Shown: in pieces, positions 9,218-16,683 of the stretch
How the letters are laid out: each line of letters opens with the position of its first letter
Numbering within the stretch: position 1 is the stretch's first letter
NCBI RefSeq assembly: GCF_003946345.1
Contig: NZ_RHNY01000003.1
Span: 1-64,000, forward strand
DNA length: 64,000 bases
Direction of reading: 5' to 3'
Source of the DNA: Levilactobacillus tongjiangensis
Lineage (GTDB): Bacteria > Bacillota > Bacilli > Lactobacillales > Lactobacillaceae
Position numbers and translations under genes: made by a program
The notes under the pieces: generated by a model
The model's input: the letters and a program-made list of their open reading frames with translations, nothing else
Database searches by the model: none
What the model was told of the DNA's origin: nothing

Positions 9218-9514
9218 AAAAAATATTTTAAAAAAAACAGCTAATTCTGTGACGAAATGGGTTCTAATATTTAGCATTTGCTAATGAGATTGATTAGTGA
9301 TTAACGTATAGGGAGGAAATAGGATTGGTGACGGTAATTTGGTAGGAATTGCTCACTTTTTCTGACATAGATGGGATATTAGCACTTATGAATAATTGTT
9401 ATATCATCGTAACTATAATCACATGCTTATCATTATGCTAAATTAAGCGTTTTCAAACAAGTTCAAGTCTTGTAGTATTGGAGGGGAAGTTTGTACATAG
9501 TAGGAGGAGTTTTC
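9218..9514. other. AT-rich intergenic stretch before the secreted amidase
   Basis: The region is clearly more AT-rich than its neighbours. It holds only short open stretches and a GGAGG at about 9312 followed by a six-codon frame. No convincing gene or RNA motif is seen. It probably holds the amidase promoter. Confidence 0.4.
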
Positions 9515-9712
9515 ATGAAGCAACTAACCTTTCAACACGTTAAACAGCGACTTATTCTAGTAACGGCAATTGTGGCTCTGGTTCTCGGAGGAACCGGTGT
9601 CACTTTACCAGCTTTTGCCAGTGATACTGCGACGCCGACCGTTTCAACGGCTACGCCAACTGGGAGTCAGACGCTGACCCAGGCTCAGTACCAGCACGCC
9701 ACGGCCACATAA
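9515..9712 (+). pseudogene. Signal-peptide portion of the secreted amidase, ended by in-frame TAA
   Basis: The ATG follows TAGGAGGAG and starts MKQLTFQHVKQR, then a hydrophobic segment and a likely cleavage site near PAFAS. The frame stops at TAA (9710-9712) and continues in the same phase into the amidase. CAA to TAA would account for the break, so this is read as the 5' piece of one gene. Confidence 0.75.
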
Positions 9713-9721
9713 CTGGCCGAA

Positions 9722-11629
9722 ATGGTACGTTCTGGCAAAGTGACTAGCCAACAATTGATTCAGTTAGCTTTAGCCAAAGTTAAACAGGACAATCCGCAAC
9801 TCAACGCGGTCCTGACCATGCGGGAGGACGCGGCGTATAGTGAAGCCGCAGCCTTAAAGGATACCGGCCAGCCATTCTACGGTGTACCAGTCTTGATCAA
9901 GGGTCTGGCGCAGGAATTGAAAGGTGAACCCGCCACGCAAGGGTTACCTTATTCTAGTAATCGGGTGGCGAGCTACACGAAGCCATTTGTCACCAAACTA
10001 CAGAGCTTAGGCTTCATTGTGATCGGGCAGACGAACTATCCTGAATTGGGATTGACCAATATTACGGACTCGAAGCTGTACGGTGCCTCTAAGAATCCTT
10101 GGAACACGAGTGATAATCCTGGCGGTTCGTCTGGTGGGGCAGCAGCTAGTGTTGCCGATGATATGGTGCCACTGGCAACCGGGAACGATGCTGGTGGGTC
10201 ACTGCGGATTCCTGCCTCCTGGTCGGGAGTCATTGGGTTGAAGCCGACTGCGGGGATGATTCAAGGTGATGGTGCAAGCAGCAGTATGGCCAGTTTTGCG
10301 GAAACTAAGAGCATGCAGGACACCCAGACGCTCTTTGACAACATGCTCAGCGGGAATGTGACCGCTGAGGCTGCACCGCAGGATTTGAAATCAGTAAAGA
10401 TTGCTTACTCAACGAAGTCACCCGTGGGCACGCCGGTGAGCCAGGATGCTGTGAACGCGGTGATGCGCAGCGTTTCGTTCCTGAAGGCTCAAGGATTCAA
10501 CGTGGAACAGGCAGACAGCCCAGTGGACGGTAAAGCGTTGATGCAGGCTTACTACAAGGGAGCCACGTCCAGTGGATTTGCGGCGAATTCGTTTGCCCGA
10601 TCCGCCTTCAAACGGGACCTAGAGCCAGATGACGGTAGTATTATGACTTACGCGTTGTTCGAGGCTAGTAAGAAGCTGGCCGCGGATAGTCAGAATCAGG
10701 CAAGCTATCAGGCGGAAATTGCCACGGCCAAGCAGCAGATGGCCGACTTCCATCAAAAATATCCGTTGTACCTAACGCCAACCACGGCGACTACCGCGCC
10801 TAGCAACACCGATCCGGCCTACTTACCGGAATACGTTGAGAAGATGCGTAACATTTCTTCGTTAGACAGTCAGGATCAGATGCAATTAATTTACGATGCC
10901 TGGTTGCATGGCTTGAGCAAGTCGCCATTTACGCAATTGGCTAACATGACTGGGGAACCGGCCATCAGCTTGCCAACCTACGTTAGTGGGAATCAGATGC
11001 CATTGGGGATTCAGTTTGAAGCAGCTACGAGTCAGGACCGCTTGCTCTTGGCGATGGGCGATCTCTTTGAAAAGCAGGGTCAACTGAAGTTTCTGGACGA
11101 TCAAAAGCAACCGGCCACGACTACGCCAACGCAACCCTCGACGCCAGCAAAGAAGCCAGCCGTCACAACAACAACGAGTCCCGATAAGTCCGCTACCGTA
11201 CGCTTTCCAACTCAGATATATGCTAAAACAGCGGTTAACCTCTATAAGGACGCCAATTTGACGAAACGTGTTCGGCATTATCGCGCTAAGCCACGGACTA
11301 AGAGTACAACGTTCAAAGTGTTAGGCGTCGCTTACTCTAAGCATGGGACGTTGCGCTACCGGGTCAAGGGTGGTTACGTGACTGCCAATTCGAAGCTAGT
11401 AGCGGCACTTTACTACCAGAAGAACCCCGGGAAAGTTCGGGTCATCAGCCGAGGTGGTCTTTACGAGTATCAACACCTGGCGTTTAAGCAGAGTCAACGG
11501 GTTAAACACGTTAAGCAGGGGCACGTGTTAAAAATCAAGTCAATTAAGGTTCATGGTCAACGGACCCGGTTAGTGCTGACAAATGGTCACGTCATTACAG
11601 GAAACAAGCAATTTTTAATTATGAAGTAG
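9722..11629 (+). CDS. Amidase-signature hydrolase with DUF5776-like C-terminus (severed from its signal peptide)
   Basis: A 635-residue amidase-signature protein. The Ser-cisSer-Lys triad is visible: Lys in VPVLIKG, the glycine-serine motif GGSSGGAAASV and the nucleophile region GNDAGGSLRIP. After the catalytic part (about residues 1-465) comes a Pro/Thr-rich linker (about 470-500) and a basic C-terminal module with two repeats like those at 4.9-5.3 kb, probably for cell-wall attachment. The natural signal peptide lies in frame upstream but is separated by a TAA. The internal ATG at 9722 has no good ribosome site, so expression is doubtful unless the stop is read through. The substrate is unknown; the family includes peptide amidases. 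Confidence 0.75.
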   Translation: MVRSGKVTSQQLIQLALAKVKQDNPQLNAVLTMREDAAYSEAAALKDTGQPFYGVPVLIKGLAQELKGEPATQGLPYSSNRVASYTKPFVTKLQSLGFIVIGQTNYPELGLTNITDSKLYGASKNPWNTSDNPGGSSGGAAASVADDMVPLATGNDAGGSLRIPASWSGVIGLKPTAGMIQGDGASSSMASFAETKSMQDTQTLFDNMLSGNVTAEAAPQDLKSVKIAYSTKSPVGTPVSQDAVNAVMRSVSFLKAQGFNVEQADSPVDGKALMQAYYKGATSSGFAANSFARSAFKRDLEPDDGSIMTYALFEASKKLAADSQNQASYQAEIATAKQQMADFHQKYPLYLTPTTATTAPSNTDPAYLPEYVEKMRNISSLDSQDQMQLIYDAWLHGLSKSPFTQLANMTGEPAISLPTYVSGNQMPLGIQFEAATSQDRLLLAMGDLFEKQGQLKFLDDQKQPATTTPTQPSTPAKKPAVTTTTSPDKSATVRFPTQIYAKTAVNLYKDANLTKRVRHYRAKPRTKSTTFKVLGVAYSKHGTLRYRVKGGYVTANSKLVAALYYQKNPGKVRVISRGGLYEYQHLAFKQSQRVKHVKQGHVLKIKSIKVHGQRTRLVLTNGHVITGNKQFLIMK

Positions 11630-11633
11630 TGAA

Positions 11634-11672
11634 ATAACGTCGATACCATTGGTGTGTCGGCGTTTTTTACGG
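11634..11672 (+). terminator. Terminator after the amidase
   Basis: AACGTCGATAC pairs, with G-U pairs, to GTGTCGGCGTT and is followed by TTTTTT. Confidence 0.75.
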
Positions 11673-11685
11673 TCTGAAAATAGAC

Positions 11686-11790
11686 AAAAAAACAGCCCTA
11701 CGCAAAGCGTAGAGCTGTCAGTGGTGAGGTGCGGCGACCTTCGGAATGCTTGCGCACCGATCGCGTACCCCCACCTTGGTTTGGCACCAG
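11686..11790 (-). ncRNA. Candidate small RNA of about 105 nt
   Basis: On the minus strand a strong promoter (TTGACT, 17 bp, GATACT) is followed about 80 bases later by a perfect terminator, ACAGCTCTACGC paired with GCGTAGGGCTGT plus T7. Nothing between has a credible coding frame with a ribosome site. The interior is GC-rich and self-complementary (GGTGCG with CGCACC; GGTGGGG with CCTCACC). It lacks the SRP RNA signature and is too short for tmRNA. The RNA identity is unknown to me. Confidence 0.55.
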
Positions 11791-11795
11791 GAGCT

Positions 11796-11824
11796 AGTAT
11801 CGCACGTGGCAAGAATGAAGTCAA
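11796..11824 (-). promoter_or_regulatory. Strong sigma-A promoter of the candidate small RNA
   Basis: On the minus strand the -35 is TTGACT (11824-11819), the spacer is exactly 17 bp, and the -10 is GATACT (11801-11796). Confidence 0.7.
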
Positions 11825-11838
11825 GGATATTTAAGGAT

Positions 11839-11854
11839 TGTTTCATGTGAAACA
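11839..11854. promoter_or_regulatory. parS-like palindrome
   Basis: TGTTTCATGTGAAACA differs at one base from the parS consensus TGTTTCACGTGAAACA bound by ParB/Spo0J. It is intergenic. Its exact reverse complement recurs at 43452-43467. Confidence 0.45.
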
Positions 11855-11929
11855 TCCTGGCATGATATCTCCCCAAAGCACTGGCCGTGTGCGATAATTG
11901 GAGAAAATAGTGCGGGGAGATGGTGTCAA

Positions 11930-12670
11930 ATGGAGTTAACCACAACGGTGTGGACGGCGGCAACTTATCAGGAATTCTTACAAGACTTACGGGATTTGGG
12001 GGATGACCACTTCCGGGATCGGAGCGCAAAGATTGTAGCGACCGAGCGACCATTGTTGAGAATCCCAATGAAGACGCTGCGGTCACTTGGGGTGGCGATT
12101 AGTCAGGGGATGCCGCGTGATTTTTTAGCAGTAGCTGGGACAGAATATTATGAAGCGGTTATCGTTCAAGGGTATGTGCTGAGCCGACTGCCGCTGGATG
12201 TTGCTTACTTTACGAAGCCATGCGACGCTTACATTTCCAACGCGGACAACTGGTCGGTGTGTGATATGGTGATTCATTTTAAACAGGTCAAAGCGTTTCG
12301 AGCGGAGTTTTTGACCGTGATTCAACGTTACCTACAGTCTGACAATCCATGGTTTCAGCGGACCGGATTGGTGTTTCTCCTGAAATTCTATCTAACACCC
12401 GAATTCACTGAGGTTGCCCTACAATTAGCGGTGAGCGTAGACAGCGCCAACTATTACGTGCAGATGGGCCAGGCCTGGTTACTGGCTGCGGCCTTTCCTA
12501 ATCAACAAGCCACAATCTACCAGCTGTTGCGGACGAAATTTTCTCTGCCAGTTGTGCAACGGACCGTTCAGAAGATTAAGTCGTTGCGACACACAACGGC
12601 GAACGAGAAGGCTACGTTAACGGCTTTGTTGGCTGAGAAACGGACTGAGGCGAAACGAAGGGGCGGTTAA
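11930..12670 (+). CDS. DNA alkylation repair protein (AlkD/HEAT-like)
   Basis: A 246-residue all-helical protein of the AlkD superfamily, which removes alkylated bases by wrapping DNA with HEAT-like repeats. Family marks are the N-terminal YxxFLQDLRDLGD with IPMKTLRSL and the conserved centre DNWSVCDMV in the position of the usual NWDxxD/WAxCD motif, then LxSDNPWFQRTGLV. The ATG lies ten bases after GGGGAG. A small membrane protein starts three bases beyond its stop, so the two are likely co-transcribed. Catalytic activity is not certain, as many family members lack it. Confidence 0.85.
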   Translation: MELTTTVWTAATYQEFLQDLRDLGDDHFRDRSAKIVATERPLLRIPMKTLRSLGVAISQGMPRDFLAVAGTEYYEAVIVQGYVLSRLPLDVAYFTKPCDAYISNADNWSVCDMVIHFKQVKAFRAEFLTVIQRYLQSDNPWFQRTGLVFLLKFYLTPEFTEVALQLAVSVDSANYYVQMGQAWLLAAAFPNQQATIYQLLRTKFSLPVVQRTVQKIKSLRHTTANEKATLTALLAEKRTEAKRRGG

Positions 12671-12672
12671 GC

Positions 12673-13242
12673 TTGAAGACGTTACAAACGAAGTTAACTG
12701 AATTGTTTCAGGTGCCGCTGCTGGTGGTTCAGCTGTTGGCGGCGTGGTGTGTTGCCATTTTGGTGATCTGCCTGTGGCTACTTGCGACGCATTTTTTCAG
12801 CGTGAACGTGATTACGGCGTTTGGCCTGACCTGGCCGTCGGTGCTTCATGCGACGTGGAGCGGCTGTAAATTACTATTTTGGTATGGGGCCTTTTCACTG
12901 ATTCCATGGCAGTGGTCGTTGGTAATACCAGTCATGTGGAATTTAGCATCGCTGACTGGTGCTGGTTTACAATTAGTTTTGGCCCTATTACAGGGGAATT
13001 TAGCGGTAGCCATCCTGCGCTTAGCCTTTATCTTGGGGCTGGGCGTTGCCACGTTTTATCTAGCGTTGGTGGCTCGTAAAACGCAGCTGGCAGCACCGTT
13101 AAGTGCCAACGCGGTCGGTTACTTGCGTCGTTGGTGGCAGGCACTGGCGACTAACCTCAGCTTAAATTGGCGGTGGTTAGCCGGTGGCTGGGCACTATAC
13201 GTGTTGAGTTTAGCGATTTTTAATCCGGGCCATCTATTCTAA
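12673..13242 (+). CDS. Integral membrane protein of unknown function
   Basis: A 189-residue hydrophobic protein with about four or five predicted helices (around residues 18-40, 60-80, 82-105, 107-130 and 165-185). The TTG start follows AGGGGCGG at suitable distance and lies right behind the alkylation-repair gene, suggesting an operon. I do not recognise a family. Its many Trp, Leu and Ala residues and lack of charged loop motifs argue against a transporter of a common class. Confidence 0.65.
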   Translation: MKTLQTKLTELFQVPLLVVQLLAAWCVAILVICLWLLATHFFSVNVITAFGLTWPSVLHATWSGCKLLFWYGAFSLIPWQWSLVIPVMWNLASLTGAGLQLVLALLQGNLAVAILRLAFILGLGVATFYLALVARKTQLAAPLSANAVGYLRRWWQALATNLSLNWRWLAGGWALYVLSLAIFNPGHLF

Positions 13243-13392
13243 GACTTTCTAGGATGTCAGTTCTAACACCTCTTTTGTTTTCTAGCATTCAATTTGTTAT
13301 TAATAATAAATTCTGATTAATAATAAAGTGCTGTAGTCTTTAGGCGACGGGGTTCTCTTACGCCCCTCAGAATTGATCTAATTGATAACCCG

Positions 13393-13421
13393 TTGAAAGG
13401 TTAGCGGGGTTAGTTTAGAAT
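13393..13421 (+). promoter_or_regulatory. Promoter of the secreted-protein pair
   Basis: TTGAAA (13393-13398), a 17-bp spacer and TAGAAT (13416-13421), about 55 bases upstream of the ATG at 13476. Confidence 0.6.
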
Positions 13422-13475
13422 GAGAGTGGTTAGGGGACAGAACCTTTTTATCACTTGAAATCGGAGGAGCGACAG

Positions 13476-14006
13476 ATGAACATGAAACGGATGGTCACCT
13501 TGCTATTAGCCACGGTGACGGTGTCAACGGCGGCAGTTACACTAGGGACGCAGCAGGTAGAAGCAGCGACGACCCGCTACACAATCAGGACTTTTCCCAA
13601 ACGAATGCGGGGAACGTGGTATACCTATTCAGGGGGCAGGTATTACCGCGTTAAAATTACGGCCAAGAAAATCAGTGGTGCAGCGGGTACTTGGCATTTG
13701 CACCCTAAGAAGGTCACAACGACCACTAATTTTCGCAGTCGGCGGCATCTTAATTGGATCTATGGGACGACGTTTAAAATTGCAGGCGAAAAGTGGACGT
13801 GGACGTACGGTTGGACCCAGGGAGCTGGCGCAGGGGACTACTATCGTGGCGTTGCCCATCGACTCGATGGTAAGACGTATCACACGCTGCAATTGGCAAG
13901 TGGTGCCGAGGCTTGGACCGATGCGTACGCCTATCACAGCAAGCGAGCCGCGAAGAAGTATGCTAACCGTTTCTTTGGGAATGAGCGGCTTCGCGATGAT
14001 TTTTAA
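13476..14006 (+). CDS. Small secreted protein with PKRMRGTW motif
   Basis: A 176-residue protein with a clear signal peptide (MKRMVTLLLATVTV, cleavage likely after VEAA). The mature part opens with FPKRMRGTWYTY and continues as a basic, aromatic-rich beta-like domain. The same P-[KR]-x-[LMY]-[RH]-G-x-W start occurs in four other secreted proteins in this window. The ATG reading MNMKRM follows GGAGG and is preferred to an upstream TTG. It is followed closely by another family member. Function is unknown; a lipocalin-like fold is only a guess. Confidence 0.75.
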   Translation: MNMKRMVTLLLATVTVSTAAVTLGTQQVEAATTRYTIRTFPKRMRGTWYTYSGGRYYRVKITAKKISGAAGTWHLHPKKVTTTTNFRSRRHLNWIYGTTFKIAGEKWTWTYGWTQGAGAGDYYRGVAHRLDGKTYHTLQLASGAEAWTDAYAYHSKRAAKKYANRFFGNERLRDDF

Positions 14007-14028
14007 ATAATTTAGGAGACGATATATA

Positions 14029-14472
14029 GTGAAGTTGAAAAAAGTATTCATGTTAGTGGCATTATTAGCGGGGGTTGGAATTGGACTGGGAATGCTACAG
14101 TCACCAGTGTCAGCTAGTGCTAGTCGGGCGATTCCACGGGCCTACCGGGGACACTGGTATGGCAATCATACGACGTTTATCGTGAAAAAACATTCGGTGT
14201 ATTCGAATTACAATGGTGCTAAAAATACCCTTAAGGGGAAGCGACTTTACGTCTCTATTGGGAAAAATGTTTGCACTTGGGGAGTTAGCGGTACCGATGC
14301 GGTGTTGTCGAACAAACGCGTCAAGCGGACGATCCATGGCAAACGTCAGTCCGTGTTGATGAACTTTGCGGACGATTACAAGCCCGCTGCACCCTACTCA
14401 GTCCGATACTTTACGCGGCACAAGTCGGACCGCAATAAGAAACTGATGGGTCACGTGAATTACAGATTTTAA
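14029..14472 (+). CDS. Small secreted protein with PRAYRGHW motif
   Basis: A 147-residue secreted protein starting at GTG behind TAGGAG. The signal peptide covers about residues 1-27 (cleavage near VSASAS) and the mature protein begins IPRAYRGHWYG. The rest is basic with short beta-like stretches (FIVKKHSVY, LYVSIGKN). It sits 22 bp after the related gene at 13.5 kb, so the two form a likely operon from gene duplication. It is followed by repeat B1. Function is unknown. Confidence 0.72.
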   Translation: MKLKKVFMLVALLAGVGIGLGMLQSPVSASASRAIPRAYRGHWYGNHTTFIVKKHSVYSNYNGAKNTLKGKRLYVSIGKNVCTWGVSGTDAVLSNKRVKRTIHGKRQSVLMNFADDYKPAAPYSVRYFTRHKSDRNKKLMGHVNYRF

Positions 14473-14483
14473 CTGAGGAGAGA

Positions 14484-14656
14484 GTGTGGTAAAAGACGGT
14501 TAGTCAATAAGCATTAACGTCGATAGACGAATAATCCTGGTCTTGGATTGTTTGTCTATTGGGGGTAAGCGGAGTTGACTGTCTTTTGTCGCACGTTTCA
14601 ACTATATATGTTTGAAGCGTAGAAAGGGGGTGAGACAAAAGTCTCAACCCCTTTCT
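14484..14656 (+). repeat. Hairpin repeat family B, copy B1, with terminator
   Basis: A 111-nt unit (14484-14594) has terminal arms GTGTGGTAAAAGAC and GTCTTTTGTCGCAC and an inner hairpin GATAGAC/GTCTATT. It is followed by a second hairpin at 14621-14656 (AAAGGGGGTGAGAC with GTCTCAACCCCTTT). It matches B2 and B3 in length and order, with paired base changes. Confidence 0.85.
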
Positions 14657-14737
14657 ACTTACCGGTTTTCGAGCATTCATAAGTTGTATAATGAGAACGG
14701 TAGGTTTATTAGGAATACATATCCTTGGAGTGATTTT

Positions 14738-15628
14738 TTGAAAAAAATAGCACCAATTTTTGTAGCACTGGGCGCCGTTAGTTTTGGAATTCCGGCGTCA
14801 TTGTTCAAAATTGCGCGGCGAGAGGGCGTCGTCAACGGACCGCTATTGTTCTGGTCCTTTCTCAGCGCAGTCATTATTCTAGGAATCATCCACGTTGCGC
14901 GGCGGCACTGGTTACGATATCAACACACTAATTGGAAACAAATCTTGTTGGTGATTGCGGCAGGCACGGCCTCTGGCTTTACCAATACATTCTACATACA
15001 GGCGTTAAAATTAGTGTCAGTAGCTGCAGCAGCAGTCATGTTGATGCAGGCAGTCTGGTTGTCAGTTTTGCTGGGCTCAATTATTCATCATCGGTGGCCA
15101 TCGCGCTTACAGGTTTTAAGTATCGTGTTGGTTTTAATCGGCACGGTTTTGGCGGCTGGGCTCTTCCCGATTGAGGGGGCCTTATCACCGTTGGGATTGT
15201 TCTTTAGTTTCTTAGCGGCCTGTGCTTACGCTTGTACGATGCAGTTTACGGCCAGTCTGGGCAATAACTTAGATCCTTTAAGTAAGACTTGGCTACTGTG
15301 TGTGGGTGCTTTTCTCTTGATCTCCGTTGTTTGGGGCCCACAGATTGCAACGGCACCAGTTACTGGAGATACGATTAAATGGGGAATTTTGATTGCCCTC
15401 TTCTCGATGGTCTTTCCGTTGGTGGCCTATTCGATTTTTATGCAATATTTGGAATTGGGAATCGGTCCAATCCTGTCATCATTGGAACTACCATCGTCCA
15501 TTGCGGTGGCCTTTATCTTATTAGGAGAAACGGTCAGCGGTTTACAGATGGTTGGCGTCGTGATTATTATCTCAGCGGTTATTCTGCCCAATGTTTGGGG
15601 AATGCGTCGCCGAGAAAAGTTGAATTAA
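14738..15628 (+). CDS. EamA/DMT family transporter
   Basis: A 296-residue protein with ten predicted helices in two EamA halves (about residues 5-140 and 155-290); FTNTFYIQALKLVSVAAA and GPILSSLELPSSIAVAF are typical second-half and first-half ends. The start is the TTG reading LKKIAPIF after TTGGAG; the longer frame upstream runs through repeat B1 and is not used. The family exports metabolites or amino acids; the substrate is unknown. Confidence 0.82.
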   Translation: MKKIAPIFVALGAVSFGIPASLFKIARREGVVNGPLLFWSFLSAVIILGIIHVARRHWLRYQHTNWKQILLVIAAGTASGFTNTFYIQALKLVSVAAAAVMLMQAVWLSVLLGSIIHHRWPSRLQVLSIVLVLIGTVLAAGLFPIEGALSPLGLFFSFLAACAYACTMQFTASLGNNLDPLSKTWLLCVGAFLLISVVWGPQIATAPVTGDTIKWGILIALFSMVFPLVAYSIFMQYLELGIGPILSSLELPSSIAVAFILLGETVSGLQMVGVVIIISAVILPNVWGMRRREKLN

Positions 15629-15644
15629 ATACTGCTTGAATAGA

Positions 15645-15690
15645 GATAAAGGGACTTCAGTGACAAACATGTCGCTGAGGCCCTTTATGT
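15645..15690. terminator. Bidirectional terminator
   Basis: TAAAGGGACTTCAGTGACA pairs with TGTCGCTGAGGCCCTTTA. It ends the EamA gene and could end the small minus-strand peptide gene. Confidence 0.75.
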
Positions 15691-15696
15691 GACGTG

Positions 15697-15768
15697 CTAA
15701 TTTCGTCCGAAAGACATGATACAAACCGTTGTAAATAGAGCAGCAAAGCACGAAATGAATTTAGCCAA
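15697..15768 (-). CDS. Candidate 23-residue peptide gene
   Basis: A TTG start lies after GGAGGAGGAG at good spacing and opens 23 codons beginning MAKFISCFAALF and ending SFGRN. The product is a short hydrophobic segment with charged ends. An extended -10 (TGCTATGAT) lies about 40 bases upstream on the same strand and a hairpin follows the stop. Size and shape recall short signalling peptides or type I toxin peptides, but no partner gene is seen. It could be chance. Confidence 0.35.
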   Translation of the reverse strand: MAKFISCFAALFTTVCIMSFGRN

Positions 15769-16003
15769 CTGCAATCTCCTCCTCCAAAAGGTGACCGGTT
15801 ATTGAGGCCATCATAGCATGAATCAAAGGGAAGCGGGCAAGAATCGTTTTACCCGTTAAGTTGATTGGTGGGTAGGATGAGGTGCCACTGGTCAATCGAG
15901 GTGCGAGGCCATTTAGGCCTACGATTATTTCCGGGATAGAATCATCGTGAAAAGTAAAGGCACGTGGTATTCTGGAACTAGAAAAATTGCTGGAGGGATT
16001 TGT

Positions 16004-16384
16004 ATGCAAGCACCCATTACATATTTAGCTTTTAAAACGCAGACAAGAGAGGCATTAGCCTTCTACACGACCGTGTTTCCCGATACGAAAGTCTTATCCG
16101 TAACGCCGTACCCGGATCGACCGGAGTTAGTCTTAAATAGTCAACTGGAGATGCATGGCATTACACTGGGCTTGTTTGATATGGGAGCCGATGAACAAGC
16201 TCCCATTGACTGGGGCACTTCACTTTACATTGAGTGTGATTCGGTTGAGGAATTTTGGCAGCTTTTTGATCAATTGGAGGAGGGTGGCAAGGTCTTAATG
16301 GGTCCCATGGCCATGGCAGGTTTTGAACAAGTCACTTGGGTGACCGACAAGTTTGGGGTGACCTGGCAGTTAGTTGCGCATTAA
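16004..16384 (+). CDS. VOC family (PhnB-like) protein
   Basis: A 126-residue glyoxalase/bleomycin-fold protein of the PhnB/3-demethylubiquinone type. It opens ITYLAFKTQTREALAFYTTVFPDTKV, the usual beta-alpha start, and closes with FEQVTWVTDKFGVTWQL. The ATG follows TGGAGGG. The family binds metals and small molecules, but many members have no known reaction. Alone in its transcription unit. Confidence 0.85.
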   Translation: MQAPITYLAFKTQTREALAFYTTVFPDTKVLSVTPYPDRPELVLNSQLEMHGITLGLFDMGADEQAPIDWGTSLYIECDSVEEFWQLFDQLEEGGKVLMGPMAMAGFEQVTWVTDKFGVTWQLVAH

Positions 16385-16414
16385 AAAAAGCGTCTGATTG
16401 AAGTCAATCAGACG
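16384..16414 (-). terminator. Terminator of the 40-residue peptide gene
   Basis: On the minus strand GCGTCTGATTG pairs with CAATCAGACGC and is followed by seven T. The T-run lies only on this side, so it serves the minus-strand gene. Confidence 0.85.
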
Positions 16415-16426
16415 CCCGCTCGGTCA

Positions 16427-16549
16427 TTATTTAGTATGGACAACCGTCGTTGTTGCGCGGCTTTCTGCCGTTGCAGTTTTGGTTAAAGCCACACCGGCCA
16501 CTGCGCCCATTAACAGGATCGCCAGGATGAATTTAAAAAGTTGTTTCAT
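16427..16549 (-). CDS. 40-residue secreted peptide precursor
   Basis: The ATG follows AAGGAGG with eight-base spacing. The 40 codons encode a classic signal peptide (MKQLFKFILAILLMGAVAG, then TKTATA) and a short polar tail ESRATTTVVHTK. Cleavage after TATA would release about 12 residues. The gene has its own intrinsic terminator. The ribosome site is partly inside a small hairpin (CCTTAG-N6-CTAAGG), so translation may be modulated. A peptide pheromone or a tiny membrane protein are both possible; no receptor or peptidase gene is adjacent. Confidence 0.6.
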   Translation of the reverse strand: MKQLFKFILAILLMGAVAGVALTKTATAESRATTTVVHTK

Positions 16550-16683
16550 TACTTGCGCCTCCTTAGGATTTTCTAAGGTTTAGTTTACCACGACGAATCT
16601 ACAATGGCGGTTATCCAGCTTAATCATCAGGACAAGCAAACCCGTCGTAGCCAGGTTAGGTTGCGGCGGGTTTATGCTAAGCA

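Noticed and set aside
11686-11790. Reading the small RNA as SRP (4.5S) RNA
   Set aside because: The conserved GGAAGGNAGCAGCC-type apical motif of SRP RNA is absent.
15761-16009. 82-codon minus-strand frame upstream of the VOC gene
   Set aside because: It has no ribosome site and overlaps the VOC gene's own start region and the small peptide gene's promoter.
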